DNA of 64,000 nucleotides from CAYUVH01 sp964448135. GTDB taxonomy: Bacteria; Verrucomicrobiota; Verrucomicrobiia; Limisphaerales; UBA8199. Numbering within the stretch: position 1 is the stretch's first letter; each line of letters starts with the position of its first letter. The position numbers were made by a program, and so were the translations under genes. Below are positions 1 through 7,160 of this stretch, piece after piece. Below the pieces are notes generated by a model. The model saw nothing but the letters and a program-made list of their open reading frames with translations, did no database searches and was not told the DNA's origin. The stretch spans positions 62,001-126,000 of the forward strand of contig CAYUVH010000019.1 in assembly GCA_964448135.1 (NCBI GenBank). Direction: 5' to 3'.

Positions 1-513
1 GCGCTGCTGATCAAGGGAATAACGCCGGATGTTTACTGGGGCGGCGTGGCGACGAACCATCCGAGCGGCGGCTTCCAGCGCGGTGGGGGCGGCAATCGTT
101 TCGGCTCCCAGCCGACCACGCAACCGCTTTTCGCCGGCGGCCTGGCGGACCTGTTCACGCCGGTTTCCAGCGGCAAGATCAACATCAACACCGCCTCGTC
201 CGGGGTGCTGCAACTCATCCCCGGCATGGATAATTTGTCCGCCGACGCCATCGTGGGCGCGCGGGGTGGCGAGGACGACGGCACGCCGGCGTCGGGGCCG
301 TTTCGGAGCGTGGACCCGAATTATCTATGGAGCCGAGTGCCGGGACTGCGCCTCGAAATGGCGCGACAGGTGCAGCAATTTTGCGACGTCCGGAGCAAGA
401 CGTTCCAGGTGGAAGTGGACGCGCAGGTGAACGGCTATCACCGAAAGTTCGTAGCGCTCCTTGCGCGGAACAGTCCGCGCGACGTGGCGGTGCTTAACTT
501 TTACTGGAAGTAA
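1..513 (+). CDS. gspK: GspK-like type II secretion minor pseudopilin, C-terminal part (5' end outside window)
   Basis: The reading frame is open from base 1 and ends in TAA at 511-513, so the true start lies upstream. The visible 170 residues open with LLIKGITPDVYWGG, then a Gly-rich stretch, then the block KININTASSGVLQLIPGMD followed by a second helix-rich segment. This pattern, a 'D.yyg' site followed by a 'INiNTA...L..LPg' helix-hairpin-helix-like unit, is typical of GspK, which caps the pseudopilus tip of the type II secretion system in the periplasm. The end, LNFYWK, is also usual for the family. No other secretion gene is in the window because the neighbours lie upstream. The gene converges on uppP and overlaps its 3' end by 20 bp. 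Family assignment is by recall of motif pattern and is fairly secure. Confidence 0.8.
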   Translation, partial: ALLIKGITPDVYWGGVATNHPSGGFQRGGGGNRFGSQPTTQPLFAGGLADLFTPVSSGKININTASSGVLQLIPGMDNLSADAIVGARGGEDDGTPASGPFRSVDPNYLWSRVPGLRLEMARQVQQFCDVRSKTFQVEVDAQVNGYHRKFVALLARNSPRDVAVLNFYWK

Positions 514-1378
514 CGGTCTGCGCCGCTGCAGCCGGCGCGTGTTGGACCGTCGTGGACGAAGGCGAATGCGGTTGGGCTTTGGGCCGGGCGAACAGCAGGA
601 CCAGAATTACCACAGCCAGGGCGATACGATACCAGCCAAAGACCACAAAGGTGTGGCTGCGGACATAGCGTAGCAGCCATTTCACAACCACAAACGAAAC
701 CACCGCCGCCACAATTGTGCCCAGGGCCACCATTCCCCAGTTTTCGTGGGGCGCGTTGGGAGGAGGATGGTGCAGGGCCTTGAAAATTTTCCACGCCCCG
801 ACCGCCAGCATGGTCGGGATGCCAACCAAGAACGTGAACTCCGTGGCCGCCGGCCGGCTCAAGCCGAGCACCAACGCCAGGATGATGGTCGAACCGGACC
901 GTGAAGCTCCGGGAAAAACCGCCGCGATCAACTGACCGAAGGCGACGGCGAGAGCAATCGTCCAGGTTACTTCGTTGCTCATGGGCTTGCCTCGCAGCCA
1001 GGCTTCGACGACGACGAACGCAATGCCGCCGATCAACAGCGCCCACGCGACGGGCGCAAGGTTTTCCGGAAGCTTGAGGCCCTTTTTATCCAAAATGAAA
1101 CCGACCGCGCCGGTGATGCCAAAGGCCAGCAGGATCTTCCCGAGGTATTGCTGGGTCGCTTTTTCGCGCCAGCGAAAAAAGAACTGATGCAGGCGTTCGG
1201 GGAACAACGGCAGGACGGCGATGACCGCGCCGCATTGGATCACGATGTTGAACAAATCGCTTTCGCGCATCCCCAGCCATTCCTCGGCGATGAGCAGATG
1301 GCCGGTGGAGGAGACCGGCAGGAACTCCGTGATTCCTTCAATTATTCCGAGAATGATGACGATCAGCGCATGCGGCAT
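494..1378 (-). CDS. uppP: Undecaprenyl-diphosphatase UppP (BacA)
   Basis: Integral membrane enzyme that removes a phosphate from undecaprenyl diphosphate, recycling the lipid carrier used for peptidoglycan and other envelope polymers; overproduction of the family gives bacitracin resistance. The 294-residue protein carries both family signatures: EGITEFLPVSSTGH at residues 14-27 and PGASRSGST at 156-164, separated and followed by hydrophobic segments. The ATG at 1378 is chosen because MPHALIVIILGIIEGITEF is the usual N-terminus; a TTG 42 bases upstream would only add a polar leader. The gene is convergent with the gspK-like gene, overlapping it by 20 bp, and lies 46 bp downstream of the membrane TPR gene on the same strand, so cotranscription with that gene is possible. 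Family membership is certain. Confidence 0.96.
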   Translation of the reverse strand: MPHALIVIILGIIEGITEFLPVSSTGHLLIAEEWLGMRESDLFNIVIQCGAVIAVLPLFPERLHQFFFRWREKATQQYLGKILLAFGITGAVGFILDKKGLKLPENLAPVAWALLIGGIAFVVVEAWLRGKPMSNEVTWTIALAVAFGQLIAAVFPGASRSGSTIILALVLGLSRPAATEFTFLVGIPTMLAVGAWKIFKALHHPPPNAPHENWGMVALGTIVAAVVSFVVVKWLLRYVRSHTFVVFGWYRIALAVVILVLLFARPKAQPHSPSSTTVQHAPAAAAQTVTSSKS

Positions 1379-1424
1379 CCGTTGTTTAGACGACAAATCC
1401 GCCGCGCGTGCAAGCGGCAAATTA

Positions 1425-2777
1425 TCAGGCCTGTCCGCGCGCCTCGCGGTTCATCAATTCCAACCGGCGCCGCGCGGAGAGGGCCTGCGGGGTCTGGGGA
1501 AACTGCTCCACAATCCGGTTCAGGAGCGCGCGGGCCGTATTGGTATCCTGCAGGTACCGCAAGTGCCACGCCGCGGCGAGACCCATCCATTCGGCGCGCT
1601 TGAGGTCCGGTTGCTCATCCATGTCGAGCAAGGCATCAATTTGTTCCAGGCCCTGCTTGACGTCACCGAGTTGCTCGGCCAGCAGCCGGGCAAGTTTTTC
1701 GCGGGAAGGAACGTGATTCGGATCGTGCTTCAAATGCGTGACACACGCCTGGGCCGAGGCCAGGGCCTCCTTGCGTTCGAGCGCGGTCTCCGCCCGCCGC
1801 GGCGTGATGTCCATCTGATCGCCGATGGCCGGCATGGGAATGCGCGGCGGGTTGCGCTTCTCGCGCAGTTCTTGCGCGGAGGTCGGCAGCTGATTCATCT
1901 GCAGGCGCGTCATGTTGGCGAGGTGGGAGCCCGGCAGGCGGTCGCACACCAGTTGCAGCGCGCGCCGCGCCGCGTCCGGATTTCCCGCTATCTTCAAGTG
2001 CCAGTCCGCGAGCTTGTGCAAGGCGTTGTAGAGTTGCGAAGGCGCGGTCCTCGGCTGGTCGCAAATCTCCAGGACGGTTTGTTCCGCGAGCGCGATGTCC
2101 TTGAATTGCACCGCGTACAATTCGGCCAGCATCATCCAGCCGTCAAAGTCGTCCTCCCGCTTTTCCAATTCGCGGATCACTTCCTGTTCGGCCTCGGTGT
2201 ATTTTCCGAATTTCAGCCGGGCGATGGCGCGCGCGTACATGGGCCGCGCCGGCTTGGGACGCAGAATGCCCCGCGAATAGCCGGCGATCGGCGCGGCCAG
2301 CAGCATCCCGGCGAGGCCAAAGGTCTGCCAGCCGCCCTTGAACGCAACAACGAGCGCCGGAATGGCCATCACCAGCAGACAGCTGCGGCACAGCGCGCGG
2401 AATTCGCCGCGTTGTGGTTCAGCCAGCCGGCCGGCGGAGCGCGTCAATTCCCAGGCCAGCGTCACTGCTCCCCAGTACGTGCAGATGATGAACAATCCCT
2501 GGCCCACGGCGGCCAGAAACGTGGAGGCCCAGACATAGACCGAGCCGTTGTTCTTCGCCCATTGAACCTGCGGCATGAAAGGCTGGAGCTGATAGGAGAG
2601 ACCGACGTTCATCAGCGCCCAGAACAACACCGGCAGGAGGAGACCTTTGATGATCCAGGGCCGCAGTGTTTTTAGCAGCGTGGCTTGTTCGCCGTCCGGC
2701 CTGACGCGATGCACCAGCGCCCACGTCGCCGCCACGCACGCCGCTCCCAGCACGAACAGCGCAATGAAAGTGATCAT
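1425..2777 (-). CDS. Polytopic membrane protein with C-terminal TPR-like repeats
   Basis: The 450-residue product starts at the ATG at 2777 (MITFIALFVLGAAC), where the first membrane helix begins; a frame upstream would run into the tRNA gene. About five hydrophobic segments fill residues 1-180. From about residue 195 onward the protein is soluble and helical, with tetratricopeptide-like units such as YARAIARLKFGKYTEAEQEVIRE, and further repeats near the C-terminus (ARALLNRIVEQFPQTPQALSARRRLELM). The layout suggests a membrane-anchored scaffold whose TPR face binds another protein. The substrate or partner cannot be read from the sequence. It lies just upstream of uppP on the same strand and immediately downstream of tRNA-Leu. 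No named family is recognised. Confidence 0.85.
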   Translation of the reverse strand: MITFIALFVLGAACVAATWALVHRVRPDGEQATLLKTLRPWIIKGLLLPVLFWALMNVGLSYQLQPFMPQVQWAKNNGSVYVWASTFLAAVGQGLFIICTYWGAVTLAWELTRSAGRLAEPQRGEFRALCRSCLLVMAIPALVVAFKGGWQTFGLAGMLLAAPIAGYSRGILRPKPARPMYARAIARLKFGKYTEAEQEVIRELEKREDDFDGWMMLAELYAVQFKDIALAEQTVLEICDQPRTAPSQLYNALHKLADWHLKIAGNPDAARRALQLVCDRLPGSHLANMTRLQMNQLPTSAQELREKRNPPRIPMPAIGDQMDITPRRAETALERKEALASAQACVTHLKHDPNHVPSREKLARLLAEQLGDVKQGLEQIDALLDMDEQPDLKRAEWMGLAAAWHLRYLQDTNTARALLNRIVEQFPQTPQALSARRRLELMNREARGQA

Positions 2778-2808
2778 GGTAAAAGCCCCGTTACCGCGAA
2801 AATAACAT

Positions 2809-2895
2809 TGGTGCCGATGGAGGGGGTCGAACCCACACATCCGTGAGGATACCAGATTTTGAGTCTAGCGCGTCTGCCAATTCCGCCACATCGGC
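2809..2895 (-). tRNA. tRNA-Leu (anticodon CAA)
   Basis: The minus strand folds as a class II tRNA. The acceptor stem GCCGATG pairs with CATCGGC. The D-arm contains GGCAGACGCGC, and the anticodon loop is CTCAAAA with anticodon CAA. A long variable arm follows, then the T-arm with GGTTCGACCCC. The 3' CCA is encoded (bases 2811-2809). The 87-nt length including CCA fits bacterial tRNA-Leu. It reads TTG codons. Confidence 0.96.
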
Positions 2896-2955
2896 CCTAT
2901 TGTCCGCGCAATATAAGTGCCGGGGGCGGGAAGTAAAATCGAAAATGGCGGGGGA

Positions 2956-2985
2956 TTGACACTGCGCGCGGATCCGGGCTAAAAC
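2956..2985 (+). promoter_or_regulatory. Possible sigma-70-type promoter for the lipoprotein gene at 3003
   Basis: TTGACA at 2956-2961 matches the -35 consensus exactly. TAAAAC at 2980-2985 matches four of six -10 positions, with an 18-bp spacer. A CAGGAG ribosome-binding site sits at 2992-2997 before the ATG at 3003. The arrangement would leave a very short leader. It is plausible but unproven. Confidence 0.35.
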
Positions 2986-3002
2986 GATGCGCAGGAGCAC
3001 GT

Positions 3003-3953
3003 ATGATGAGGCGAATCGATTTTCGTAATGGAGCGGCAGTTTTCTCCGCCATGGGCCTGGGCCTCATGGTTGCGGGTTGCGCCAGCAAGCCGGTCCCACA
3101 GCCTCCGATGAGCGCCGAGCATCGCGCCGGTCTCGGCCGCATTGCCATCGTTCAGCGCGATTGGAAGCGTGAATTCGCGTACGATTTTCCGAACACCCAT
3201 GTCCGCCGCGATACGCTTGCCAGCGGCGTCGCGACTGGTTCGGCGGTGACCGGTGCTGCCGGCGCCATGGCCGGCTTGGGGACCTTGGTGGCCGGCGCCG
3301 AGGTCGGCGCCATGATGGGAGGAGCTTCCGGCGACTTGGTGTCCAGTGAGCAAATGAAGCCCGCCCTGGCGCAAGCCGGCGGAGCCGGCGCTTTGGTCGG
3401 CGGCGCGGTGGGCCTTGCTCTCGCCCCACCCGTCGCGGCGGTGGGCGCAATGCACGATGCGGTCTTCAACGACAGCGGCCGCAAATTGCGCAAGGCCGAG
3501 CCGGTGGTGGCGCAGACGCTTCGCTCCCTGGATTTCGAGGACGCTTTGCGCGCCCAACTCTTGCAAGCCATCCAATCGAAGACGTCCTGTCAGGCCACGC
3601 AGGCGTTGGTAGCTTCCGCCGATGCCGCTTACGTGCGGCCGACCCTTGAAAATCGCTATCACGACCTGCGGGCCCAGGGCTTCGACACGGTCATCGAAAT
3701 CTCCGCGGGCGGAAGTTTTGAAGAAACTCCCGGCTGGCATAATCCGTATCGCGTCGAAGCCGATCTGTGGGTCACCGTGATCGACCTCGCTCACAACCGG
3801 GAGATTTTCCATGACTTCGCCCGGCACCGCAGCCAATCGAAGCGCTTTGTGGAGTGGGCAAACGATGACGGTAAAGCCCTGAAGCGCGAGTTGCAACTTT
3901 GCCAGGATCGTTTCACCCGCCGGATCATGCGCCGCGTCTTTGCGGCTGAGTAG
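3003..3953 (+). CDS. Predicted lipoprotein with glycine-zipper segments
   Basis: The 316-residue protein has a lipoprotein signal: a charged start (MMRRIDFRNG), a hydrophobic core and a lipobox MVAGC with acylated Cys26, so it should be anchored in the cell envelope. Residues ~75-150 contain two Gly/Ala-rich stretches (GVATGSAVTGAAGAMAGLG and GGAGALVGGAVGLALAPPV) of the glycine-zipper kind that insert in or lie on membranes. The C-terminal half (~165-316) is a mixed alpha/beta soluble region with the phrase TVIEISAGGSFEETPGWHNPYRVEADLWVTVID, suggesting a beta-rich domain. The function is unknown. A CAGGAG site 5 bases upstream supports the ATG at 3003. It precedes the DUF350 cluster by 98 bp and may or may not belong to it. 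Confidence 0.8.
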   Translation: MMRRIDFRNGAAVFSAMGLGLMVAGCASKPVPQPPMSAEHRAGLGRIAIVQRDWKREFAYDFPNTHVRRDTLASGVATGSAVTGAAGAMAGLGTLVAGAEVGAMMGGASGDLVSSEQMKPALAQAGGAGALVGGAVGLALAPPVAAVGAMHDAVFNDSGRKLRKAEPVVAQTLRSLDFEDALRAQLLQAIQSKTSCQATQALVASADAAYVRPTLENRYHDLRAQGFDTVIEISAGGSFEETPGWHNPYRVEADLWVTVIDLAHNREIFHDFARHRSQSKRFVEWANDDGKALKRELQLCQDRFTRRIMRRVFAAE

Positions 3954-4051
3954 GGTTCATCCCGGTGTGCCATGGGTGGCGAGTGGCAGGGAGGAATCCC
4001 GGGTTGAATTTGTAATTGTCGCGGCGGCCCATATTGGAGTTACTTGCGCTC

Positions 4052-4360
4052 ATGACACGCAAACTTCTGGTTCTCGCGGGACTGGCACTTTTCCTGAACG
4101 TGCCGCCGTTGCTGGCCGCCTCGGCTGAGTCCGCGCCGACATGGCACGCCCAGACCTTGGGCCAGGCCCTCGCGAATATGTTGATCTTTGCGGGGGTGGG
4201 CATCGCCGCCGCAATCGCCGGATACTGGCTGTTCGACAAATGCACTCCCGGCGATCTGAACAAGGAAATCATCCAGAATAAAAACATTGCCGCCGCGATC
4301 GTCGCCGCGGCGGTGATTCTGGGCGTATCGTTGATCATTGCGGTCGCCATGCTCGGCTAA
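4052..4360 (+). CDS. DUF350 small membrane protein (YjfL-like)
   Basis: The 102-residue protein opens with a signal-like helix (MTRKLLVLAGLALFLNVPPLLAAS). It then shows the DUF350 pattern: a helix LGQALANMLIFAGVGIAAAIAGYWLFDKCTPGDLNKEI, an acidic/polar link QNKNIAAAIVAAAVILGVSLIIAVAM, and the C-terminus. The motif 'D..TPgdl..eI...N.aaai' is the family hallmark. DUF350 proteins such as E. coli YjfL are inner-membrane proteins that recur with PspA-type envelope-stress genes and with glutathionylspermidine-synthase-like enzymes, as here. Their biochemical role is unknown. A GGAG 12 bases upstream favours the ATG at 4052 over a TTG at 4016. Likely first gene of the cluster running to 7056. Confidence 0.87.
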   Translation: MTRKLLVLAGLALFLNVPPLLAASAESAPTWHAQTLGQALANMLIFAGVGIAAAIAGYWLFDKCTPGDLNKEIIQNKNIAAAIVAAAVILGVSLIIAVAMLG

Positions 4361-4395
4361 ACGGGCGCGAGGTTTCAGGATTGTTGTCGGTTGCA

Positions 4396-4773
4396 ATGAA
4401 ACGGAGCCGCACCATCAAGCTGATCCTGCTGACCGGCGTGTCCGCCGGCACGCTGGTCGGATGCGGTCCGGACGTGAAGCAGCAGCCCGTCACCGAGAAC
4501 AACGTTTACACGAACAACTATTACCTGCCGGGCGCCGGCTATTATCATGCGCCGTTTCGCGCGTGGTATTATCTGCCCTACAATCATTTCGACCCGCAGC
4601 TCCAGCGCTATTTTTACGGCGGCCAGTGGGGCGCCGCTCCGCACCAGAGCATTACCAACATTTCTCCGCCGACCGGCACGGCGGCGAACACCGTGCAGCT
4701 GGCTCGCACGGACATTTCGCGGGGCGGCTTCGGCGGAACGTCCGTCGGCCATACCTGGTTCAGTTCCTCATGA
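4396..4773 (+). CDS. Small aromatic-rich lipoprotein in the DUF350 cluster
   Basis: The 125-residue product has a lipoprotein signal (MKRSRTIKLILLTGVSAGTLVGC; Cys23 as the lipidated residue). The mature part is rich in Tyr, Phe, Trp, Asn and Gly (NNYYLPGAGYYHAPF, YYLPYNHFDPQLQRYFYGG). It ends in a Gly/Ser/Thr tail. In E. coli the equivalent slot between DUF350 (yjfL) and the ATP-grasp gene (yjfC) is held by the DUF1190 protein YjfM, which also has a lipoprotein signal. Homology to DUF1190 is suggested by position and composition only, not by a clear motif. Its stop overlaps the next start in ATGA, indicating translational coupling with the ATP-grasp enzyme. The ATG at 4396 is preferred to the TTG at 4381 because it starts the signal peptide directly. 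Confidence 0.78.
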   Translation: MKRSRTIKLILLTGVSAGTLVGCGPDVKQQPVTENNVYTNNYYLPGAGYYHAPFRAWYYLPYNHFDPQLQRYFYGGQWGAAPHQSITNISPPTGTAANTVQLARTDISRGGFGGTSVGHTWFSSS

Positions 4774-5894
4774 AACGCCACTGCCTCCAGCCCCGCGGCG
4801 ACTGGCGTGAGAAAGCCGAGGAGCTCGGCTTCAGCTACCATTCGCACGAGACCGGCCCTTATTGGGACGAATCCGCGTGTTACGAACTCACCTCGCCGGA
4901 AGTGGATGAATTGGAGACCGCGGCCAACACGCTGCACCTGCTGTGCATCGAAGCCGCCGAAGCCGTGATTGAACGCGGTTGGTGGCAGCGACTCGCCATT
5001 CCCGAGCTGGCGGTCTCCAGCATCGTGCAGTCCTGGGAACGCGACGATTTCAGCCTGTATGGACGGTTCGATCTCGCCTACGACGGCGCGTCACCGCCGA
5101 AATTGCTCGAATACAACGCCGACACTCCCACGGCGCTCCTCGAAGCTTCCGTCGTGCAATGGTTCTGGCTGAATGAAATTCAACCGGAGGCCGACCAGTT
5201 CAATTCGATCCACGAGCGGCTCATCGAAGCCTGGCGCCGCTGGCAGGGCCGGGTGATTCATTTCAGCAGCGTGAAAAATCACCCGGAGGACGAGCAAACC
5301 GTGCTCTACCTGCGTGACACCTGCGAGCAGGCGGGGGTGCAAACCGAATCGGTCTATATCGAGGACATCGGTTGGGATCTGAACCGGAAGCGTTTCGTGG
5401 ATCTCGACGCGAAAGTGATCGAGCCTTGTTTCAAGCTCTATCCGTGGGAATGGCTCTGGCACGAGGAGTTCAGTTCACACCTGCCGCATGCCGGGGTGCA
5501 GTTCATTGAGCCGGCGTGGAAAATGTTGTTGAGCAACAAAGGCCTGCTGTCCGTCCTGTGGGAACTTTTTCCTGATCATCCGAATCTCCTGCCGGCGTTC
5601 GAATCGGCCGCGCCGCTCGGCGGGAAATTTGTGCGCAAACCCAAGCTGAGCCGTGAAGGCAGCAATATTTCGTGGTTCGAGCAGGGTGTCGCGCTGGAGG
5701 AAACTGGTGGCGATTACGGCGAGGAGGGCCACGTTTTCCAGGCGCCCGCCTCGCTGCCGGCATTCGCGGGCAACCACCCGGTCTTTGGCGTTTGGATGGT
5801 GGACCACGAAGCCGCCGGACTGGGCATCCGCGAGGACACCCGCCGCATCACCACCAATCTCAGCCGGTTCGTGCCGCACTACTTTCGCCACTGA
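4770..5894 (+). CDS. Glutathionylspermidine synthase-like ATP-grasp protein (YgiC/YjfC type)
   Basis: The 374-residue protein matches the preATP-grasp/ATP-grasp carbon-nitrogen ligase fold of the glutathionylspermidine synthase C-terminal domain. Recognisable blocks are GFSYHSHETGPYWDESACYELT near the N-terminus, YGRFDLAYDGASPPKLLEYNADTPT (~90-115), IEPCFKLYPWEWLWHEEF (~215-235), LLSNKGLLSVLWELFPDHPNLLPAF (~255-280) and the ATP-binding FVRKPKLSREGSNI (~290). It lacks the N-terminal amidase domain of true Gsp synthetase, as YgiC and YjfC do. YgiC and YjfC are reported not to make glutathionylspermidine, so the substrate is open; ligation of an amine to a peptide-like acid is the likely chemistry. 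It overlaps the preceding lipoprotein gene by 4 bp and is 4 bp from the DUF4178 gene. Confidence 0.92.
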   Translation: MKRHCLQPRGDWREKAEELGFSYHSHETGPYWDESACYELTSPEVDELETAANTLHLLCIEAAEAVIERGWWQRLAIPELAVSSIVQSWERDDFSLYGRFDLAYDGASPPKLLEYNADTPTALLEASVVQWFWLNEIQPEADQFNSIHERLIEAWRRWQGRVIHFSSVKNHPEDEQTVLYLRDTCEQAGVQTESVYIEDIGWDLNRKRFVDLDAKVIEPCFKLYPWEWLWHEEFSSHLPHAGVQFIEPAWKMLLSNKGLLSVLWELFPDHPNLLPAFESAAPLGGKFVRKPKLSREGSNISWFEQGVALEETGGDYGEEGHVFQAPASLPAFAGNHPVFGVWMVDHEAAGLGIREDTRRITTNLSRFVPHYFRH

Positions 5895-5898
5895 TTCC

Positions 5899-7056
5899 GT
5901 GAATTTCGAAAATCCCACCTCGTTGCGAGTCGGCATGTCCGCAAATTTGCAGGGCATCGACTACCGCATCGTGGGCCGCGTCGTCCTCGGCGAAAAGGAA
6001 AGCGGGACGGTGTATTATTGGAACGAGTTCAACCTCGTCACACCGTCAGGCGCCACCGCGATCCTCGTTTTCGAGGAGGCGGAAGCCGGGCCGCAATGGC
6101 GGTTGTTCGCCATGTTCGAGCCCGAGTATCCGATCTCCCCCGGGGATGCCGCCGGCAAGGTGCTGGGCAGTGTGCTCAACTTCGACGGCACCGATGTGCG
6201 GGTGACGTTCATCGGTGAATCGCGCATCTATCATATCGAAGGGCAGGGCGCCGAAGGCGAAGACGTCGGCGATGTCGCCCGATATTTCAATGCCGAAGGA
6301 AGTAACAACAAGTTCGTGGTCAGTTGGACCGGGGACGAGGTTGAAGTCTATCGCGGGTTCGACATCCCCCGGAACATGGTGCGCACGGCCTTCAAGCTGG
6401 CCAGCGACGTTGCCCCCAATTTAAGAAGCGGCCTTACGCCGCAAGGCGCGCCGTCCCGCTATCGAGTTCTTCCCTTGCTCATTTTCCTGGCGTTCATCGG
6501 AGTTCTGGCGTTTTTCTTTTTTGGCGGTTTTCGCCATAGCGCTCGTCCACTGCAATTGATCAATGCCGTTGCGCCTCCGGAGCTCCTGCAGCCCGGCAAT
6601 ATTCTCAAGGCGGACGGCACAGCGTGGCGCATCGGGCCGCATTCAAAAGTTGAGATCAGGCAGGTGGGTCTCAACTTCATGCGCCATGAGTACGCGCTGG
6701 CTGACGAGCACGGGAAAAGCGCGATCTTGTTGTATGGTTATCGCCCGGGAGCGGGGGACTGGATGCTGTTAACCCCGCTGCATCCCTCCGCCCCAATCAC
6801 CGCCACGCAGGCCGCCACGCGTCAAGTGGGCGACACCATTGCACTGGACGGCATATCCGCCCGCGTGACCAGCCTCTTCCTCACCACCCCGGTTCAAATC
6901 GATGGCTCCGAAACCTCCGCTCCCGACCTGGGCGGCGACCTTTACGGCTTTACCGCGCAAGCCGGTGATTACCTGCTGTTCGCCCGGTGGAATAACGGCG
7001 GGATTCAGTTCTTCCTTGGGGAACCCATCAAGTCCAAAGACCTCGCCTCGAAGTGA
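5899..7056 (+). CDS. DUF4178-domain membrane protein
   Basis: The 385-residue protein begins (GTG start at 5899) with LRVGMSANLQGIDYRIVGRVVLGEKESGTVYYWNEFNLV, the typical opening of a DUF4178 domain, a small beta-barrel-like unit. One transmembrane helix lies at about 189-211 (VLPLLIFLAFIGVLAFFFFGG). A second DUF4178-like repeat follows it (GNILKADGTAWRIGPHSKVEIRQVGLNFMRHEYALADEHGKSAILLYGY, ~225-275), so the protein appears to place one copy on each side of the membrane or to duplicate the unit around the helix. DUF4178 genes often travel with DUF350 and spermidine-synthase or ATP-grasp genes. It starts 4 bp after the ATP-grasp stop, so it is surely in the same operon. A start at the ATG at 5935 is possible but would cut the conserved N-terminal strand. 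Confidence 0.82.
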   Translation: MNFENPTSLRVGMSANLQGIDYRIVGRVVLGEKESGTVYYWNEFNLVTPSGATAILVFEEAEAGPQWRLFAMFEPEYPISPGDAAGKVLGSVLNFDGTDVRVTFIGESRIYHIEGQGAEGEDVGDVARYFNAEGSNNKFVVSWTGDEVEVYRGFDIPRNMVRTAFKLASDVAPNLRSGLTPQGAPSRYRVLPLLIFLAFIGVLAFFFFGGFRHSARPLQLINAVAPPELLQPGNILKADGTAWRIGPHSKVEIRQVGLNFMRHEYALADEHGKSAILLYGYRPGAGDWMLLTPLHPSAPITATQAATRQVGDTIALDGISARVTSLFLTTPVQIDGSETSAPDLGGDLYGFTAQAGDYLLFARWNNGGIQFFLGEPIKSKDLASK

Positions 7057-7090
7057 CGAACCGTGCGGTTCACTGTCCGCGCCGACTCAG

Positions 7091-7157
7091 CGTTTCGAAT
7101 TTTGGAATTCGGATTTGTTTCGGAATTCGGAATTCGGATTTCGAGTTTCGAATTTTC
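7091..7157 (+). repeat. Degenerate TTCGGAATTC-type tandem repeat
   Basis: Between the convergent DUF4178 and CAP genes lies a run of 8-12 bp units related to TTCGGAATTCGGATTTCG: TTTCGAATTTTGGAATTCGG, ATTTGTTTCGGAATTCGG, AATTCGGATTTCGAGTTTCG. It is AT-richer than its surroundings. It may form several hairpins because GAATTC is self-complementary. No coding function. Confidence 0.7.
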
Positions 7158-7160
7158 CTA

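Noticed and set aside
2791..3000. Open frame on the minus strand reading VAELADALDSKSG
   Set aside because: It is a translated tRNA-Leu gene, a well-known false ORF.
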